Of a stretch of DNA of 64,000 nt, positions 22,160 to 55,456 are shown one piece after another. Every line of letters begins with the position of its first letter. Positions within the stretch are counted from its first letter, which is position 1. Source of the stretch: Hemibagrus wyckioides (taxonomy: Eukaryota > Chordata > Actinopteri > Siluriformes > Bagridae); contig NC_080727.1 of the NCBI RefSeq assembly GCF_019097595.1, forward strand, positions 9,431,501 to 9,495,500. The letters run 5' to 3'. The notes under the pieces are model-generated. The model saw only the letters and a program-made list of their open reading frames with translations, was not told the DNA's origin and did no database searches. Made by a program: the position numbers and the translations under genes.

Positions 22160-22161
<2 letters not shown>

Positions 22162-22214
<53 letters not shown>
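22162..22214. repeat. (CA)n microsatellite in the sec16a 3' UTR
   Basis: About 26 CA units, followed by two short repeats of 'ggctacacaaacacac'. Confidence 0.9.
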
Positions 22215-22554
22215 CTACACAAACACACACACACGGCTACACAAACACAGATGAACTGCAGTTAGTTAGGAAGGTCTAACTGAAAGCTGACAAAATTATT
22301 GCACTTAAAGATCATACTGACATAACACAGGACAAAAGTAAAACAAAACAAAGTGAAAAGACAAAGAGACGAAGAATCCACAGCTTTTCTTTTTTAGGGT
22401 GTATGCTACGCAAGGTAAAAATAAGATGATGATGATGGTGATGGTGATCAAGACTGGGAGGCCTGATGCCCGTACTTGTCCAATTCTGGATGAATTCAGT
22501 CAGATGAGATGTACGTACACACACAGAATGATCCGCAAGCACAGCTCTGTAGAG

Positions 22555-43104
<20,550 letters not shown>

Positions 43105-43429
43105 CTCTGCTAACTGACACAGGCCTCCAGAGCTCAAGACAGAAGACAATCCCTGGTGAGAAACAACACAAGAAATGTTTGGTGTAATTGGAGCAGAAAA
43201 AATCATGTCATAAATGTATAGAATATCTTATCCGTGTTCTGCCAGGTACACATCCTAATTTGATCAGTGGACCATGCTGAAGGTGTTTCAGTAGTCTTAC
43301 TCTGAATTACTCTCACATACTATAACTGTGACAGTGTTCTAAAGCGTAAATGTAATATGCAAAAAATTAATGTAACCTAAAGGTACTTTATCCACTTTTA
43401 CTCAAGCACTTTACCCACATTCACTCACT

Positions 43430-43470
43430 TCTAAAAAAAATAATAATAATAATAATAAAAAAAAAAAAAG
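43430..43470. repeat. A-rich/(AAT)n tract
   Basis: Simple repeat in sec16a intron 1. Confidence 0.8.
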
Positions 43471-43574
43471 TCAAACAGTGTTTTCAGATAATGCTTCAAG
43501 GTTTACGTATCTATGTCCATAAATTATAAAATATGTGAACACAACCTGCAAATAGGTGGTGATGCTTTTCGTCT

Positions 43575-43920
43575 GATCATGACTACTTCCAGCATAATGT
43601 GCCATGTTATACATCTCAAAATGGCTCCATGAACATCACAATAAGTTCAGTGTTGTACAATGGCCTCCCCAGTCACCAGATCTGAATCCATTAAAGTAGC
43701 TTAGGAATGTGGTGGAATGAGAGATTCACAGTACAATTCTGCAGCAGACAAATCTTCAACAATTATTTGATGCAGTCATGCCATCATGGACCAGAATCTC
43801 AAAGGAATGTTTCTAGCATCTTGAGGAATCCATGCAACAGAGAATCGAGACTGCTCTGAGAGCAAAGTTTGGTCTTATGCAGTATTAGTATGATTTTCCT
43901 AATAAAATGGAGTGTATGTT
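43575..43920 (+). mobile_element. Family C Tc1 relic, transposase C-terminus
   Basis: The + strand keeps 'cctccccagtcaccagatct' (the SPDL motif region), 'accagaatctcaaaggaatg' and the right end 'cctaataaaatggagtgta'. Frameshifts break it. It lies in sec16a intron 1. Confidence 0.8.
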
Positions 43921-44835
43921 ATAATAATAGAGTGTAATAATATCTTATTCTTACAAGTTACTATTTCTTATATTAATATGTCTAAGAGGAATTTCTATAT
44001 AATGATTTCATTTACATCTAATTTAATATAATAATGTAATAATAATCAATATGACCAAACACTATGTCTGTCTATAAGCTGATTAGCAGTCATTCCAAAA
44101 TTGTTAATATTTACGGTAAACTTGGAGTCCTTGATAATATTGGACCCTGATAATAAACACCCTGACAACTTCTACACTTATAACCTAAACTGTTTATGCA
44201 ACAGGGACACTGTATCAAAGAATTATACCTTTAAAATGAAAAACTGAATCATGATGTTGATCATAATCATCAACCACATTAGTCTTATTTCCTGAGGCAA
44301 ATGATTCAAGACATTTCCTGGACTCTTTTCAGCTGTTCACTTTTCACTCTTGCCCTGCCGTTGCATAACTGAAGGTTAACTTCAGTTCTGTTAACCTACA
44401 ACTTCTACAAAGATTACAACTTTAGCTGCAGTCATCTATACAGAGAAAGTGACAACACATGCATCACAGATAATCTGACTTCATGAATTTATACCCATAA
44501 GTTACAATTTGCTGTTCAATGCATTCACACAATTTGATCAACACTACATCAGTCAAACATTTTAGATGGTCCGTCTGTTTTTACAACTATAATAAAAGTA
44601 AAGCTTTGCTGCTTAGTTTGTCCATTACAGTAAGCAATGAAAAATTTTGATTAGTTGTAAAAGCTAACTTATATCCAAAGAAACATAATGGATAAGTGAA
44701 CATTTACAGAAAACCATGTTTTCTAGTTTCCCATAATCAACATGTGCATCAATGCAAAGAAGTCAAACAGTTTTCAGGTGAGCTGAAAGAGTACTCAAGT
44801 CAAAATAAACAATCCCTCTTTAGTAATTGCAATAC

Positions 44836-45680
44836 ACCGACCAGGCATACCACCTGCCTAATATTGTGTTTTTCCCACTTTTGCTGCCAAAACAACCAGT
44901 CATGCACTGTGTATTCGGACACCTTTCTAGCATTAACTTCTTCAGCAACTTGAGCAACAGTAACTCGTCTGTTGGATTGGATCACATGGGCCAGCCTTCA
45001 CTCCACAAGTGTATCACTGAGCCTTGGCCGCCCATGACCCTGTCTCTGGTTCACCACTGTTCTTTCCTTGGATCACTTTTGATAGATACTGAACACTGCA
45101 GACCAGGAACACCCCACAAGAGCTGCAGTTTTGGAGATGGTCTGATCCATCACAATTTGGCCCTTGTCAAACTTGCTCAAATCCTTACGCTTGTCCAATT
45201 TATCCTGCTTGTAACACATCAACTTTGAAGACAAAATGTTCACTTGCTGCCTAATTTACATTTACATTTCTGGCATTTGGCAGACCTTCTTATCCAGAGC
45301 GACATACAAAAGTGCTTTAAGTCATTATCATTGAAAACATTAACACTGGTTCAATAGGTTACAGACTACCATTAGCCTAAAATTGGATTTTTTTTTTAAA
45401 CCATATAACAATACATAAACATGGAAAGATAAGAGCTAGTTTAAGTGCCTCAGGAAAAGGTAGTTCTTAAGACGTCGTTTGAAGACTGTCAGAGACTCTG
45501 CTGTACGGACATCTAGGGGAAGTTCATTCCACCACCTCGGTGCCAGAACAGAGAAGACTCTAGATGAATACCTACCTTTTACTAATATATCCCACCCAGT
45601 AACAGGTACCATGATGAGGAGATAATCAGTGTTATTCACTTCACCTCTCAGTGCTCATAATGTTATGCCTGATCAGTGTT
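44836..45680 (-). mobile_element. Family A Tc1 copy, split by a LINE insertion
   Basis: The left end is degraded (caccgaccaggcataccacc) and the right end reads 'ctgatcagtgtta'. The N-terminal transposase region is recognisable on the - strand. The element is interrupted at 45256-45584. Confidence 0.82.
45256..45584 (-). mobile_element. 5'-truncated LINE inserted in a Tc1 element
   Basis: The - strand frame reads 'RYSSRVFSVLAPRWWNELPL' and 'ESLTVFKRRLKNYLF', the C-terminal end of a Rex1/L2-like reverse-transcriptase ORF as I recall it. The 3' UTR with 'gtcgctctggataag'-type sequence and a TAAATGTAAAT tail is at 45256-45320. A direct repeat CTAAT flanks the insert. Confidence 0.8.
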
Positions 45681-45689
45681 ACATTATTC

Positions 45690-45850
45690 TAAGTCAGGGT
45701 TGAATCCAGAGCCCATCCCAGACACACTAGGTGCGACGCAGGAATACACCTTGGGTGGAACAACAAACACACAGTTTATAGTATCCCGAGAGCTATAAGG
45801 CAGCAACACTACCTGCTTCACCGCCACGCCACCCTAGATCTCAAATACAC
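45690..45850. mobile_element. Degraded SINE-like repeat
   Basis: It has the fish repeat elements 'gagcccatcccagacacact' and 'caacactacctgcttcaccg', 'ccacgccacc'. A similar scrap lies at 53530-53610. Confidence 0.4.
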
Positions 45851-47062
45851 AAGTGATGACTCATGAAAACACTTCCCAAAAGTCCCAAGCCTGCTAAAGG
45901 TTATTTCTAGGAAATTCCCAAAATGACATACAGGTAAAGCGTTGTATTTAAAGGCAAAATTGTTGCAAATAACAAAAACCATAATTACATACAATAAATA
46001 ACACTTCATGCGTTGCCTTTATGGCGTCATTTTCTGTTGTTGTTGTTGTTTACACAACACCATTCCCTGACTTTCTACTCTACACTCTAGATAAAAAGCG
46101 TCAAATCAAAATAATGTCATTCTTTTACAATTTCCCCAGACAAATAAATGGAAGGACCTGGTACTTGGCTTTATTTTTGTATTTTCCATGAAACTAAGTT
46201 CCGAATTAAAGATATTTATAGAAATTTGACATCTTTGGATTTCTCTCTGTACGCACGTTTGTTATGCATCCTCTGACATCACTTCCGGATTAAACAAGTC
46301 TCTTTAAATTTAGCCAGCTGAGTATTTTATTTAATTATTTTTTAATAGCATCTAAATAGATATGGTCATCTCGAGAAAACCGGAATGTTAACTCAGTGTT
46401 TAAGGAAGGAACTTAACTCAGTGTTTAATAATAAGGAACTAAACCATGGTACAACAGCTAGTACCCAGGCTAGTTTAAAGTTACTTAATGCTAGCGCTTT
46501 ATTAGCAGGAGATACCGGCAATCCTTATTATGCGTACAAAAAGATCAGCTACGTGTTATAAGAAAGCACGTTATAAAGGATAAATAAACTGGGAAAACGC
46601 TTGTCAAACGTCAGACTACTTCACTACGTGATAGTTTAAGTGATCATACAGCTAGATGAGTGAGGCGAGAAAGAATCAGCTGGAAGCAGCAAATCAAGCC
46701 GGATTAACGCACTACTGACTAACACATGCAGCAGAAGATCGATCGAATAGAATTCTTATCCAAATTGTGCCTTATAATCCATCAAACAAAGCAGCAGCCT
46801 GGAGACGATTCGCATATAACGCAGTTTTACCCCGAGTAATTTTCCCCCCAGCAAATAGCTGCTGACTCGCAAGCCATCTCCCATTAGCTAGCTAGCTAGC
46901 ATTTGGTGTTAGCATGCTAGCCGAGTATAAAACTGTCCCACGATATTTTGCACGTATTGCGAAGATCATATGAAAAGAACTTGACAAAACAATACCTCTG
47001 CTCTTTAGCTTTGCTGCTAAGCCACAGATTCAGTTATATATGAGACAGCGTGTTATTCTTAC
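45851..47062. other. sec16a intron 1, 5' end; nothing recognised
   Basis: No exon or repeat found. A (GCTA)n palindromic stretch 'attagctagctagctagc' lies at about 46885. Confidence 0.4.
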
Positions 47063-47180
47063 AGCTGTGCAGGACGTTAAGGCTGACACTTGTCCGCCAT
47101 CTTTGCTAAGCACATCCTGAGCGACGTGTACATGAAACGTCACGATGCTCCTCAACGACGGAGCGCACGAGACGTCACTT
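47063..47180 (-). promoter_or_regulatory. sec16a first (untranslated) exon and promoter
   Basis: A donor AGCT|GTAAGA lies at 47062/47061 on the - strand. Just upstream is AAGATGGCGGAC (YY1-type motif, common just downstream of vertebrate start sites). Two CRE-like sites, CGTGACGTTTC (about 47140) and GTGACGTCTC (about 47175), lie further upstream in CG-rich sequence. The ATG in the YY1 motif opens an 8-codon upstream frame (47100-47077, stop included). Confidence 0.65.
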
Positions 47181-47420
47181 TTCCAAACAGAGGAGCGCCA
47201 CGTCCTGTTTTCTCTGCAGCTCGTTTCTTCGCTGCTGCAATGAAACTGATGTGTTATTCCGAGATATTCGAGTTTCTTAAGGGGATAAAAAAGCGAAGGA
47301 TTTTATTCACGCAAGTGATTAAAGTGGTTGTGAGAAAACACCTGTCAAAGAGACTGGACACTGAAGAGAGCCCTCTGCTGGCTTAAATGATTGTATATGA
47401 CCATTTATTTAATTATTAAA

Positions 47421-47421
47421 C

Positions 47422-47488
<67 letters not shown>

Positions 47489-47490
47489 CC
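47421..47490. repeat. (GATA)n(GACA)n microsatellite
   Basis: GATA and GACA tetramers. Confidence 0.9.
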
Positions 47491-47539
47491 ATCACAAATA
47501 CTGTCATAATGCATACAGTCATCTAGAATGTGTGCTGTG

Positions 47540-47712
47540 ATATTCACTGAAACTGAGGCTCAGACCTGTTCCAGGATGACAATGCCCTGTGCTTCCGTGA
47601 AGAACACACAGTGTGCCAAGTTTAAAGTGGAAGAATTTGAGTGGTCTTCACAAAGCTCTGACTTCAACCTAACTGAACACCTTTGGGATAATTTGGAATT
47701 GAACCCATAAGG
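47540..47712 (+). mobile_element. Tc1-like fragment, transposase C-terminus
   Basis: It reads 'FEWSSQSSDFNLTEHLWDNL', a decayed form of the [18 protein letters not shown] block with the catalytic Glu. Confidence 0.75.
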
Positions 47713-48139
47713 CCACAGGTGTGAGGTAGAAAGCCACCATGTTCCCGGCTTGCGTTTGACTATCAAAAAGAAAAAAGTATGGCGTTTTTTCAGATTCTTA
47801 TTTAGTTCGTCTAGCAAAAAGGACAGAATACAAAGGTACTTATTTAATATTATAGTGAAAAGTAACTCAGCTTCCTGGCAGTTATTCAACATTCACAGAC
47901 CTGTATTAATGATGTGCAAAGTTCACATCATATTTAAAATATGGCTGCAACAACAATTTTTTTTAATCAGTTAGTTGGACTGTGATATGAAGTATGCTGT
48001 GGCACTTCACTTCCTTTACATTATAAAAAGCTTATGATGGAAATAGCAGAGAATGTATGGACTATTTGCATTTCGCTATGCTGTTGGCCTGATGACATTC
48101 ACCATATGTCCAAGTTGTTTAGAACATCTTTGTAGTTGT

Positions 48140-48320
48140 TGTTATGGAACTGGAACTAAAAGGCACCAGCATGACAACGACCAGTTCCAGTGTGACAATG
48201 TTGCTGTGCACAAAGTGAGCCGTGTCAAGACATGGTGTACCAAGAGTAGAGTGGAAGTATTTGAATGGCCTGCACAGAGCCTCACTGAACACTTTTGCAA
48301 TGATTTGGAAAGCTGAGCTC
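48140..48320 (+). mobile_element. Tc1-like fragment, transposase C-terminus
   Basis: It reads 'FQCDNVAVHKVSRVKTW', then 'VFEWPAQSLTEHFCNDLES'. Part of the PDLNPI block has been lost. Confidence 0.7.
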
Positions 48321-48409
48321 ACCTCAACACCAGTTTCTGTTTGTGTATTTCACATAAATAGAATTGCACACAACTAGCAGCATGGAATAAGAAGATTTTG
48401 TCACATATA

Positions 48410-48560
48410 CATTACAGCACAGTGAAATTCTTTCTTCACATTACCCAACTTTGGAGGTTGGAGTCAGAGTGCATGGTCAGCCATGATACAGTGCCCCTGG
48501 AGCAGAGAAGGTCAATGGCCTTGTTTGGGGGCCCAGCAGCGGCAACTTGGCAGCATGCCA
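48410..48560 (-). mobile_element. SINE relic
   Basis: It shows 'tacagcacagtgaaattctt', 'aactttggaggttggagtca' and 'gggcccagcagcggcaactt' in reverse orientation. Confidence 0.65.
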
Positions 48561-48589
48561 TATGATATAAACTCCCGGTCCACATATAT

Positions 48590-49420
48590 TGTCCATTGAT
48601 AAAAACAATCTAATCAGCCAATCATGTGGCAGCAGCAAAGATCACTGTAGCGTGCCAGATGGGCTGGTTTGAGTACTACATAAACTGCTGATCTCCTGGG
48701 ATTGTCACATATAACAGTTTAAGCAGAGTTTACACAGAATGGTCCAAAAAGCAAACTACGTCTTGTAAGCAGAAAGTCTACAGGCTTGTTGATGAGAGAT
48801 ATCAGACAAAAAAGACCAGGAAGCCTATAGTAACTCAAATAGGCTTTCTTTCACACCACAACTTGAGGTGAATAGGCTACAACAGCAAAAGCACACATCA
48901 CATTTCACTCTGATGTACAGACTGACCCAAACTGGACAGTTAAAAACTGGGGAAAAAAATCTGCAACTATCCAGTTTGGGTGATTATGTGCTCGTGAAAG
49001 CCTCAGATTCCTGAGGCTATCAGTGACATCTGATGTGGTCTTTTGCTGTTGTAGCCTATTCAGGCTTTGTGCATGTTGAGATGCTTTTCTGCTCACCGCA
49101 GTTTTAAAGAGTGATTCTATGAGTTACTGTATACTTGTACATACTATACTAACTGCTGCTTAATGTTTTACCATTCTGTGTACTCTAGAGACTGTTGTGT
49201 GTGAACATCCTAGAAGATTTCAGCAGTTTCTGACATATTCAAACCAGGCATTTGGTACCAGCATCCAAGCCAAAAATCACAGAAATGACAATTTTTCTTC
49301 ATTCTGATGTTTGATGTGAACATTAACTGAAACTCCTGACATGTATCTGCATGAGTGCTGATGCTACATGGTTGCCTGCATTAACAGGCAGATGTACAGG
49401 TGTTTCTAATAGTGTACAGC
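48590..49420 (+). mobile_element. Family C Tc1 relic, about 0.8 kb
   Basis: It contains 'aatctaatcagccaatcatg', 'ggcttgttgatgagagatat', 'ggctacaacagcaaaagcac' and 'ccaaactggacagttaaaaa'. The catalytic half is missing. A reversed segment near 48960-49110 suggests a partial fold-back. Confidence 0.75.
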
Positions 49421-49588
49421 TATCTCTATTTCTATCTTTAATGATATTGCTCTATCATTGTTTCTGCATATCCATCCCTCCATCAATTACTTTAAACGCA
49501 TACAAGCATTTCAAAAAGTTTTATTACGGACACATTCTCAAACAAACAAGCACAAAAAGGGCCAAAATCAGCAGAACATCACAAGCTT

Positions 49589-49603
49589 TTTATTTATTTT
49601 ATT
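49589..49603 (-). terminator. pdcl poly(A) signals
   Basis: Overlapping AATAAA hexamers on the - strand. They give pdcl a 3' UTR of about 0.8 kb. Confidence 0.6.
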
Positions 49604-50383
49604 TCATTTTTGACAGAATGGACACTTATAAAATGTAAAAAACTAACCGAAGTGTCTGAGACAAAATTGGCATTTGAAGCTAAAACAATGCACATGGAAA
49701 CGAAAATCTCTCACAGCTAAAACTAGAATAAATAGCTACACACGTAAAAGAAGATAAATGTTTGACTTGTTCTGCCTCCATGATTGCATAGCACACAGAT
49801 GAAGGACTTTCATATTAAAATAAACAGGAACATATTTCATAAGATTCTGATTAGGATTACATGCTGAAACAGTCTCATATTATTCATTTGGGGATTTTCA
49901 TTAACTTAGGTATTACTGTATGGAAACAGTGATTTGACCAGCCTCTACCTTGGAACCCCCCAAAAAAATAAATCCTGCGTTTCTGAGAGGACATGCAAAA
50001 TGTACACACACTGACAAAACCCTCATGTATTCCTACCACCACACACACACACAAACATCTGAACATCCTTCATACATTTTTTTGGTCCAGTAAATTTGTA
50101 CAAAAAGATCTGTTTATGTAAACCAGGTCCACTAATTAAAGTCACATATTAGCAAGGATGAAGATAGAGCAGTGTGTGTGTGTGTCTGTTATGCAGTTGC
50201 CTGTGTGTACCCACTAGGTGAATACAGTCCAATTCTGGGCCACTGTGAAAGTTGCTGGAGGGTTGTGTGTGTGTGTGTGTGTATGTGTACTCAGACGTAA
50301 CTCGTTTTGGTCATCTCAGTCAGCATGGAGTTATTGTGTGGAAGTGTGTAAATATTGTGTTTTTTTTTTTGTTTTTTTTTGCT

Positions 50384-53300
50384 TTAGTCTATATCCAGGT
50401 CACTGTCAGAGTCGTTGGTGTTGCCGGTGCGAATGGATGAATGCGTGTTTGTGTGTTGGTGTTTTTCAGGGAGCAGCCCGTACTCCTGCAGCAGTGCCTC
50501 CACGTCAGTGGCGTAGAAGTCGTCCCCTAGCTGGTCAGAGACACGGACCAGGTTGCCCACCAGATCGCCACCGCGGTACAGTAGCAGTGCGGGCAGCGCC
50601 GAGCTGCGGAACAGAGCACTGGTGCCCAGTACTGAGCCCTGTGCTGCACAGAACTTCACCTGCAAACACAAACACACAGAACTTACAACATGGACATCCA
50701 GTACACAGCAATAAAAAAAATGGCACGAGTCACATAAGTGTGTGTTTCTTGAGCTTACATAAAATAAAGTATAAAAAAGCATATAACGGGCTGCCTGAGC
50801 CCTGCTCTTGACCATGGATTGCTGATTACTGGATTGTATTGTTGATTTCTCACTTGTCTGATCTTCGAGTCTGTTGTCAGGCTTGTTACCAAAACAACAA
50901 AACTGAAACCTCACACCTCTTCAGGAGCAGCCTAATTCAGCATTAACAAAATATTACATTTGAATGAAGTGGTGTATATACACTGACCAGGCATAACATT
51001 ATGACCACCTGCCTAATACCGTGCTGATGCTTATTTTGCTGCCAAAAACAGCCCTGACCCACTACGCACTGTGTATTCTGACACCTTTTTTTTTTTATTA
51101 TCAGAACCAGCATTAATTTCTTCAGCAATTTGAGCGACAGTAGCTCGTCTGTTGGATCGGATCACACGGGTTCCCCACATGCATCAAGGAAACTTGTTCA
51201 CCCATGACCACGTCTCCGGGTTCACCACTGTTCCTTCCTTGGACTACTGCAGACCAGGATCACCCCACAAGAGCTGCAGTTTTGGAGATGCTCTGATCCA
51301 GTAGTCTAGCCATCACAATTTGGCCCTTGTCAAACTTGCTCAAATCCTCATGCTTGCCCATTTTTCCTGCTTCTAACGCATCAATTTTGAAGACAAAATG
51401 TTCACTTGCTGCCTAATATATCCCACCCACTAACAGGTGCCATGATGAGGAGATCATCAGTCTTACTGGCACCTCTCAGTGGTCATAATGTTATGCCTGA
51501 TCGGTGTAAGTGTGGGCAGTTTCATTCACGAGACACTACAGTACATTAAGGTCATGAAATCAGAATTCTGCAAATGCCCTTATCATCATAACAGAGCTGC
51601 ACCTCAGCTCTTAGATCCCTGCTTAAGCAAAAATGCAGTTTCCTGTTAGCATGTTTGTACTACTCCTAATCCCCACTGAGCACATAATGACATTAGTATT
51701 TCTGTAAGCTTTTGGAAGATGCTCTTCACCTCTGGGTATTGCAGAGCGAGACAAATCAGGCTTCCCTCCATGGCCTGGCAGGCAGGCACGTCGGGCTCGA
51801 AAATGTGCACCAGTACTAGAGTGCTTCTGCCCTCTTCGTCAATGGCACGCAGGAACTCCTCGCCTGAGGAAATGGAGATGACGCGTTCGAAACGTCGCCC
51901 ACCACTCAGCTGCCGCCTCATTTCCTCCATACGCTGCAGCCGGTACTGCTGGAGGAAAGCTTCGTCATCGTCGTCATCCTCTTCCTCATCGACTCGCAGC
52001 GTTACCTGAAGGAAAACAAAGAAAGATAAATTCTTTGGAAGTCAGTGGGGAGCATCACAAGAGGTGCATCCCAAACCTCACACCGTTTTATTCTACTCAT
52101 TTTGTAGCATAAATAATATGATTATTGTGTATGCACTGAAAATTCTGATAAGAAGTGAATTTCAAGTACCAGGATGATCAAATAAATAAAAAAATTTAAA
52201 AAAATGTAGCATGGCATGTTAGACACGATCACAGCTTTGCTCATATAGAAAAAGAAGGGCGGGGCTACAAGGTGCCGACGCAGGACGAGAAAAAAAAAGT
52301 AGGATAAGTACAGGGCATTTTACAAATGTCTTATAAACTAGCCCACGTTGTATGATATTTATTTTTCAACATTTCTACCATTTAGCTATCTTTATTTTTA
52401 CTCATGACAAGTGTTCAGCTTTTGTGTCCTCAGTATACTGAAGAATAAAATGAATGTAAACTGCTACTGAGGTTTCAGCATACTCAAAACATGGTACTTT
52501 GTATTTGCTTTTAAATATTTCACTGTTGTCTGGTGTAAGGCCAAGAACTGCTTTTAACCTGTTTTTCTCCCCCACAGGAAAATTTTTCATCCACAGACAC
52601 GCTCCTCTGACTGCACTCTCGACATTAGCTCTGAATTTAAAAGCTGTGACTTTAAAAGCAGGGCACAGCATTTGGAAGTTGCATAATTTCAGGATTAGGC
52701 TTGTTTTTGGAGCACATACACTATATTGCCAAAAGTTTTGGGAGACCCCTCCAAATAACTGAATTCAGGGGTTGGACTTGGCCCCTTAGTTCCAGTGAAA
52801 GGAACTCTTAATGCTTCAGCATACCAAGACATTTTGGACAATTTCATGCTCCTAACTTTGTGGGAACAGTTTGGGGATGACCCCTTCCTGTTCCAACATG
52901 ATTGCACACCAGTGCACAAAGCAAGGTCCATAAAGACATGGATGAGTGAGTTTGGTGTGGAGGAAATTCCTGAGTCCTGACCTCAACCTGATAGAACACC
53001 TTTGGGATGAATTAGAGCGGAGACTGTGAGCCATTCCAAAACTGGGACGTCTACCTTTACATGCACATGAATGTAGTATGCACCCCAACCCAGAAGGTTT
53101 GTATTCTGTTCTCCTTATCATAAAATGTTTTACACATTATATGGAAATACACTTGTCTGTACTTTGCATCTAACCTTGCCATTAAGCTTGTCTTGCAGCT
53201 CCTTCTGCTTCTGCTTGTCCATTTCTTCATCCAGATGTGATCTGCAAGTCATGCTGAGCTTCTTTATCAGACGCTCCATCTCCTTCTGTTGCTCGGCTCG

Positions 53301-54244
53301 CTGTTCCGTCTCAAGCTGCTTGTACTTCCTCCAGTCGTTGATAACACCTTTTGGACCTGCAAGTGTACATACGCATATATACACGCATACACAGTGGTCA
53401 GAAATGGTACCGCCTTGTTCTCCCATATAAGCACAATTTAGCATTTTTAAAATTAATCGATCTAAATATACAAAGGACCTAAAAGATTTCAATAAAAAAC
53501 ATTAAAAGAAAAAAAAAAAATAATAATAATAATACAGGATAGGGCACAAGGCAGGGGACATCCTGGACAAGGTGCCAACCCACTGCAGGACACAATCTCG
53601 TACTCATTCACACATAAACTTAAATATACAACACTGTATTTATTGATGCAACACTGTGTGGAATCAATAAATAAATGCATAAAAGCATTACAGTCACCTT
53701 GCATTAGTGTGGGTGTCTCATTTGGCTGATGTAAGCACTTATTGTTATTCTCATGCTGTGACAGATTATCTAATAATTGTCAGTAATATTCTGTGTACTC
53801 CTATTTTCGTGTCTGATCTGGCTTTTTTATGGCAAGTAAGAAATATTTCTCTTGAAACATTTAGAAAAGCAGGTGCAAGATTAGGGAGAGGATTAAAAAA
53901 AAAGATGAATGACAAGGGTGGGACTTAGGGTATGCTAAATCTGTGACCTATTGAATCAGTGTTAATGTATTCACTGATAGAGACTTCAAAGCACTTCTGT
54001 ACATCGCTCTGGATGAGCCGGTCTGCCAAATGGTAGAAATGTAAATGTAGGAGGAGATAAAATACATACCGGTGTTAACAGCAGTGCCATCAGGACTGTA
54101 GTCGATCTCAGGCTGCAGCACTTCTTGGTCCCTGATGGTTTTAGACTGGCCTTCTTCTTCCTCATGATCGCTCTCCTCGTCCTCACTGCTGCTGTAGTAG
54201 TACTGCAGCTTCTCCCCCAGGAGCTTGTCGTCCAGAGTCGTCAT
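50384..54244 (-). CDS. pdcl: Phosducin-like protein (PhLP1), complete, 302 aa
   Basis: PhLP1 works with the chaperonin CCT to fold G-beta and assemble G-beta/gamma dimers in the cytosol. Coding exons on the - strand: 54244-54070, 53356-53175, 52005-51730 and 50659-50384 (909 nt, all GT-AG). The N-terminus is [20 protein letters not shown] with an acidic [12 protein letters not shown] cluster, a likely CK2 target as known for this family. Next is the G-beta-contact block [19 protein letters not shown], then [16 protein letters not shown]. The thioredoxin-fold domain covers about 150-285 ('[20 protein letters not shown]', '[20 protein letters not shown]', '[11 protein letters not shown]'). The C-terminus DSDSDLDID matches the family. 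Length is one residue more than human. Confidence 0.96.
50979..51508 (-). mobile_element. Internally deleted family A Tc1 element
   Basis: Ends are TACACTGACCAGGC ... CTGATCGGTGTA. It keeps the N-terminal transposase region on the - strand with stops and has lost most of the catalytic core. It lies in pdcl intron 3. Confidence 0.85.
52717..53080 (+). mobile_element. Non-autonomous family B Tc1 copy
   Basis: It starts tacactatattgcc and reads the transposase segment on the + strand ('[19 protein letters not shown]'). After 'gcggagactgtgagcc' it jumps to 'aaaactgggacgtctacc', the hybrid junction shared with 5830 and 9269. It lies in pdcl intron 2. Confidence 0.82.
53880..54058 (+). mobile_element. 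LINE 3' tail
   Basis: It ends 'atcgctctggatgagccggt', 'ctgccaaatggtagaaatgt', the typical 3' end of the same LINE group as at 45256. It reaches to within 12 bases of the pdcl exon 1 donor. Confidence 0.65.
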
Positions 54245-54964
54245 GACCAGGGGCTGTGCAGAAAGGGTGGGAGGGAAAAAATACAGAAAAGAAGGTTTGA
54301 AATTGTCATGACAGCAAGGCTGAACTAAAATTAAACAACTTGAAACATCAGGAAGTGATATTTTGTTCATTCTCAGTGGTTCATTGTGTTGGGACCAACG
54401 GTTCTCAATCCTGTTAACAGTGAGCTCAATTTCAGCCAACCACTCCTTAACAGATTTTTAATAAACATCTGTATGTGTACAGATCATTTCTGTTTATTAC
54501 AATCTAAGTATGGATCTTTCCATTCCTCCATTTTTACACAGAACGATTTATTTTTGCCTCATTGAGGTTTGGATTAATCCCATCCAAATCAGGAGAACAG
54601 ATATAAAGGTGGGTTGTGATTTAAACCACTCATTTATTAATAATAATAAAAAAACAGCAACCGTACAGACGCCTGATTATGTTTCAGAAACCTCACTTTA
54701 CGAAATATGACTGGATTTAGTAGCCTCTCATCAATGTGTCCATCTTTACTCAGAATCTGGATTAGACCTACTGTTCATTTACACATAATGATGTAGAGAA
54801 AGATTTATCACGTTGCTAATTTATTTACATACCAGTATTAAAAATAAATGATTTAATCCATTATTATACAAACCCCAATTCAAGCACTGATCCACATTAT
54901 CCACTCGCTGCACCTCTAGTATTACAAATAGACAGCTTTTGTTTTTCTATTCTTGATATAACAC

Positions 54965-55266
54965 TATCACAGCTTTGATTCAGGAATAGTTTGATGAACA
55001 GTTTGGTCTTCAAATTCCCCAGATCTCAATCCAATCCAACATCTGTGGGATGTTCTGGACAAACAAGTCTGATCCATGGTAGCCCCACCTCTTAACCTAC
55101 AGGACTTAAAGAATCTGCTGCTAACATCTTGGTGCCAGATACCACAGCACACCTTTAGGGATTTAGTGGAGTCCATATCTCAACAGGTCAGGGCTGTTTT
55201 GGCAGTGAAAGGGGGACCAAAACAATATTAGGCAGGTGGTCATGATGATGTGGCTAATCGGGGTGT
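54965..55266 (+). mobile_element. Family A Tc1 fragment, 3' part
   Basis: The + strand gives the C-terminal transposase region ('ccagatctcaatccaatcca', 'tagtggagtccatatctcaa') and the right end 'aggcaggtggtcatgatgat'. It lies in pdcl intron 1. Confidence 0.8.
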
Positions 55267-55299
55267 GTGTATGTATGCATATATGCATATAAATAAATA

Positions 55300-55306
55300 A
55301 ATAAAT

Positions 55307-55360
<54 letters not shown>

Positions 55361-55398
55361 CTTTGGAAAGCTGCTGTAACAGGAATTTCCCTCATGGA

Positions 55399-55455
<57 letters not shown>

Positions 55456-55456
55456 C
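55300..55456. repeat. (TA)n and (ATCT)n microsatellites
   Basis: A TA tract lies at about 55317-55357 and about 14 ATCT units at 55399-55454. Confidence 0.92.

Larger units (their letters stand above)
47181..49588. other. Intergenic between sec16a and pdcl: transposon debris
   Basis: No gene found. Contents are the microsatellite at 47421-47490, two Tc1 scraps, a SINE relic and a family C element, listed separately. Confidence 0.5.
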
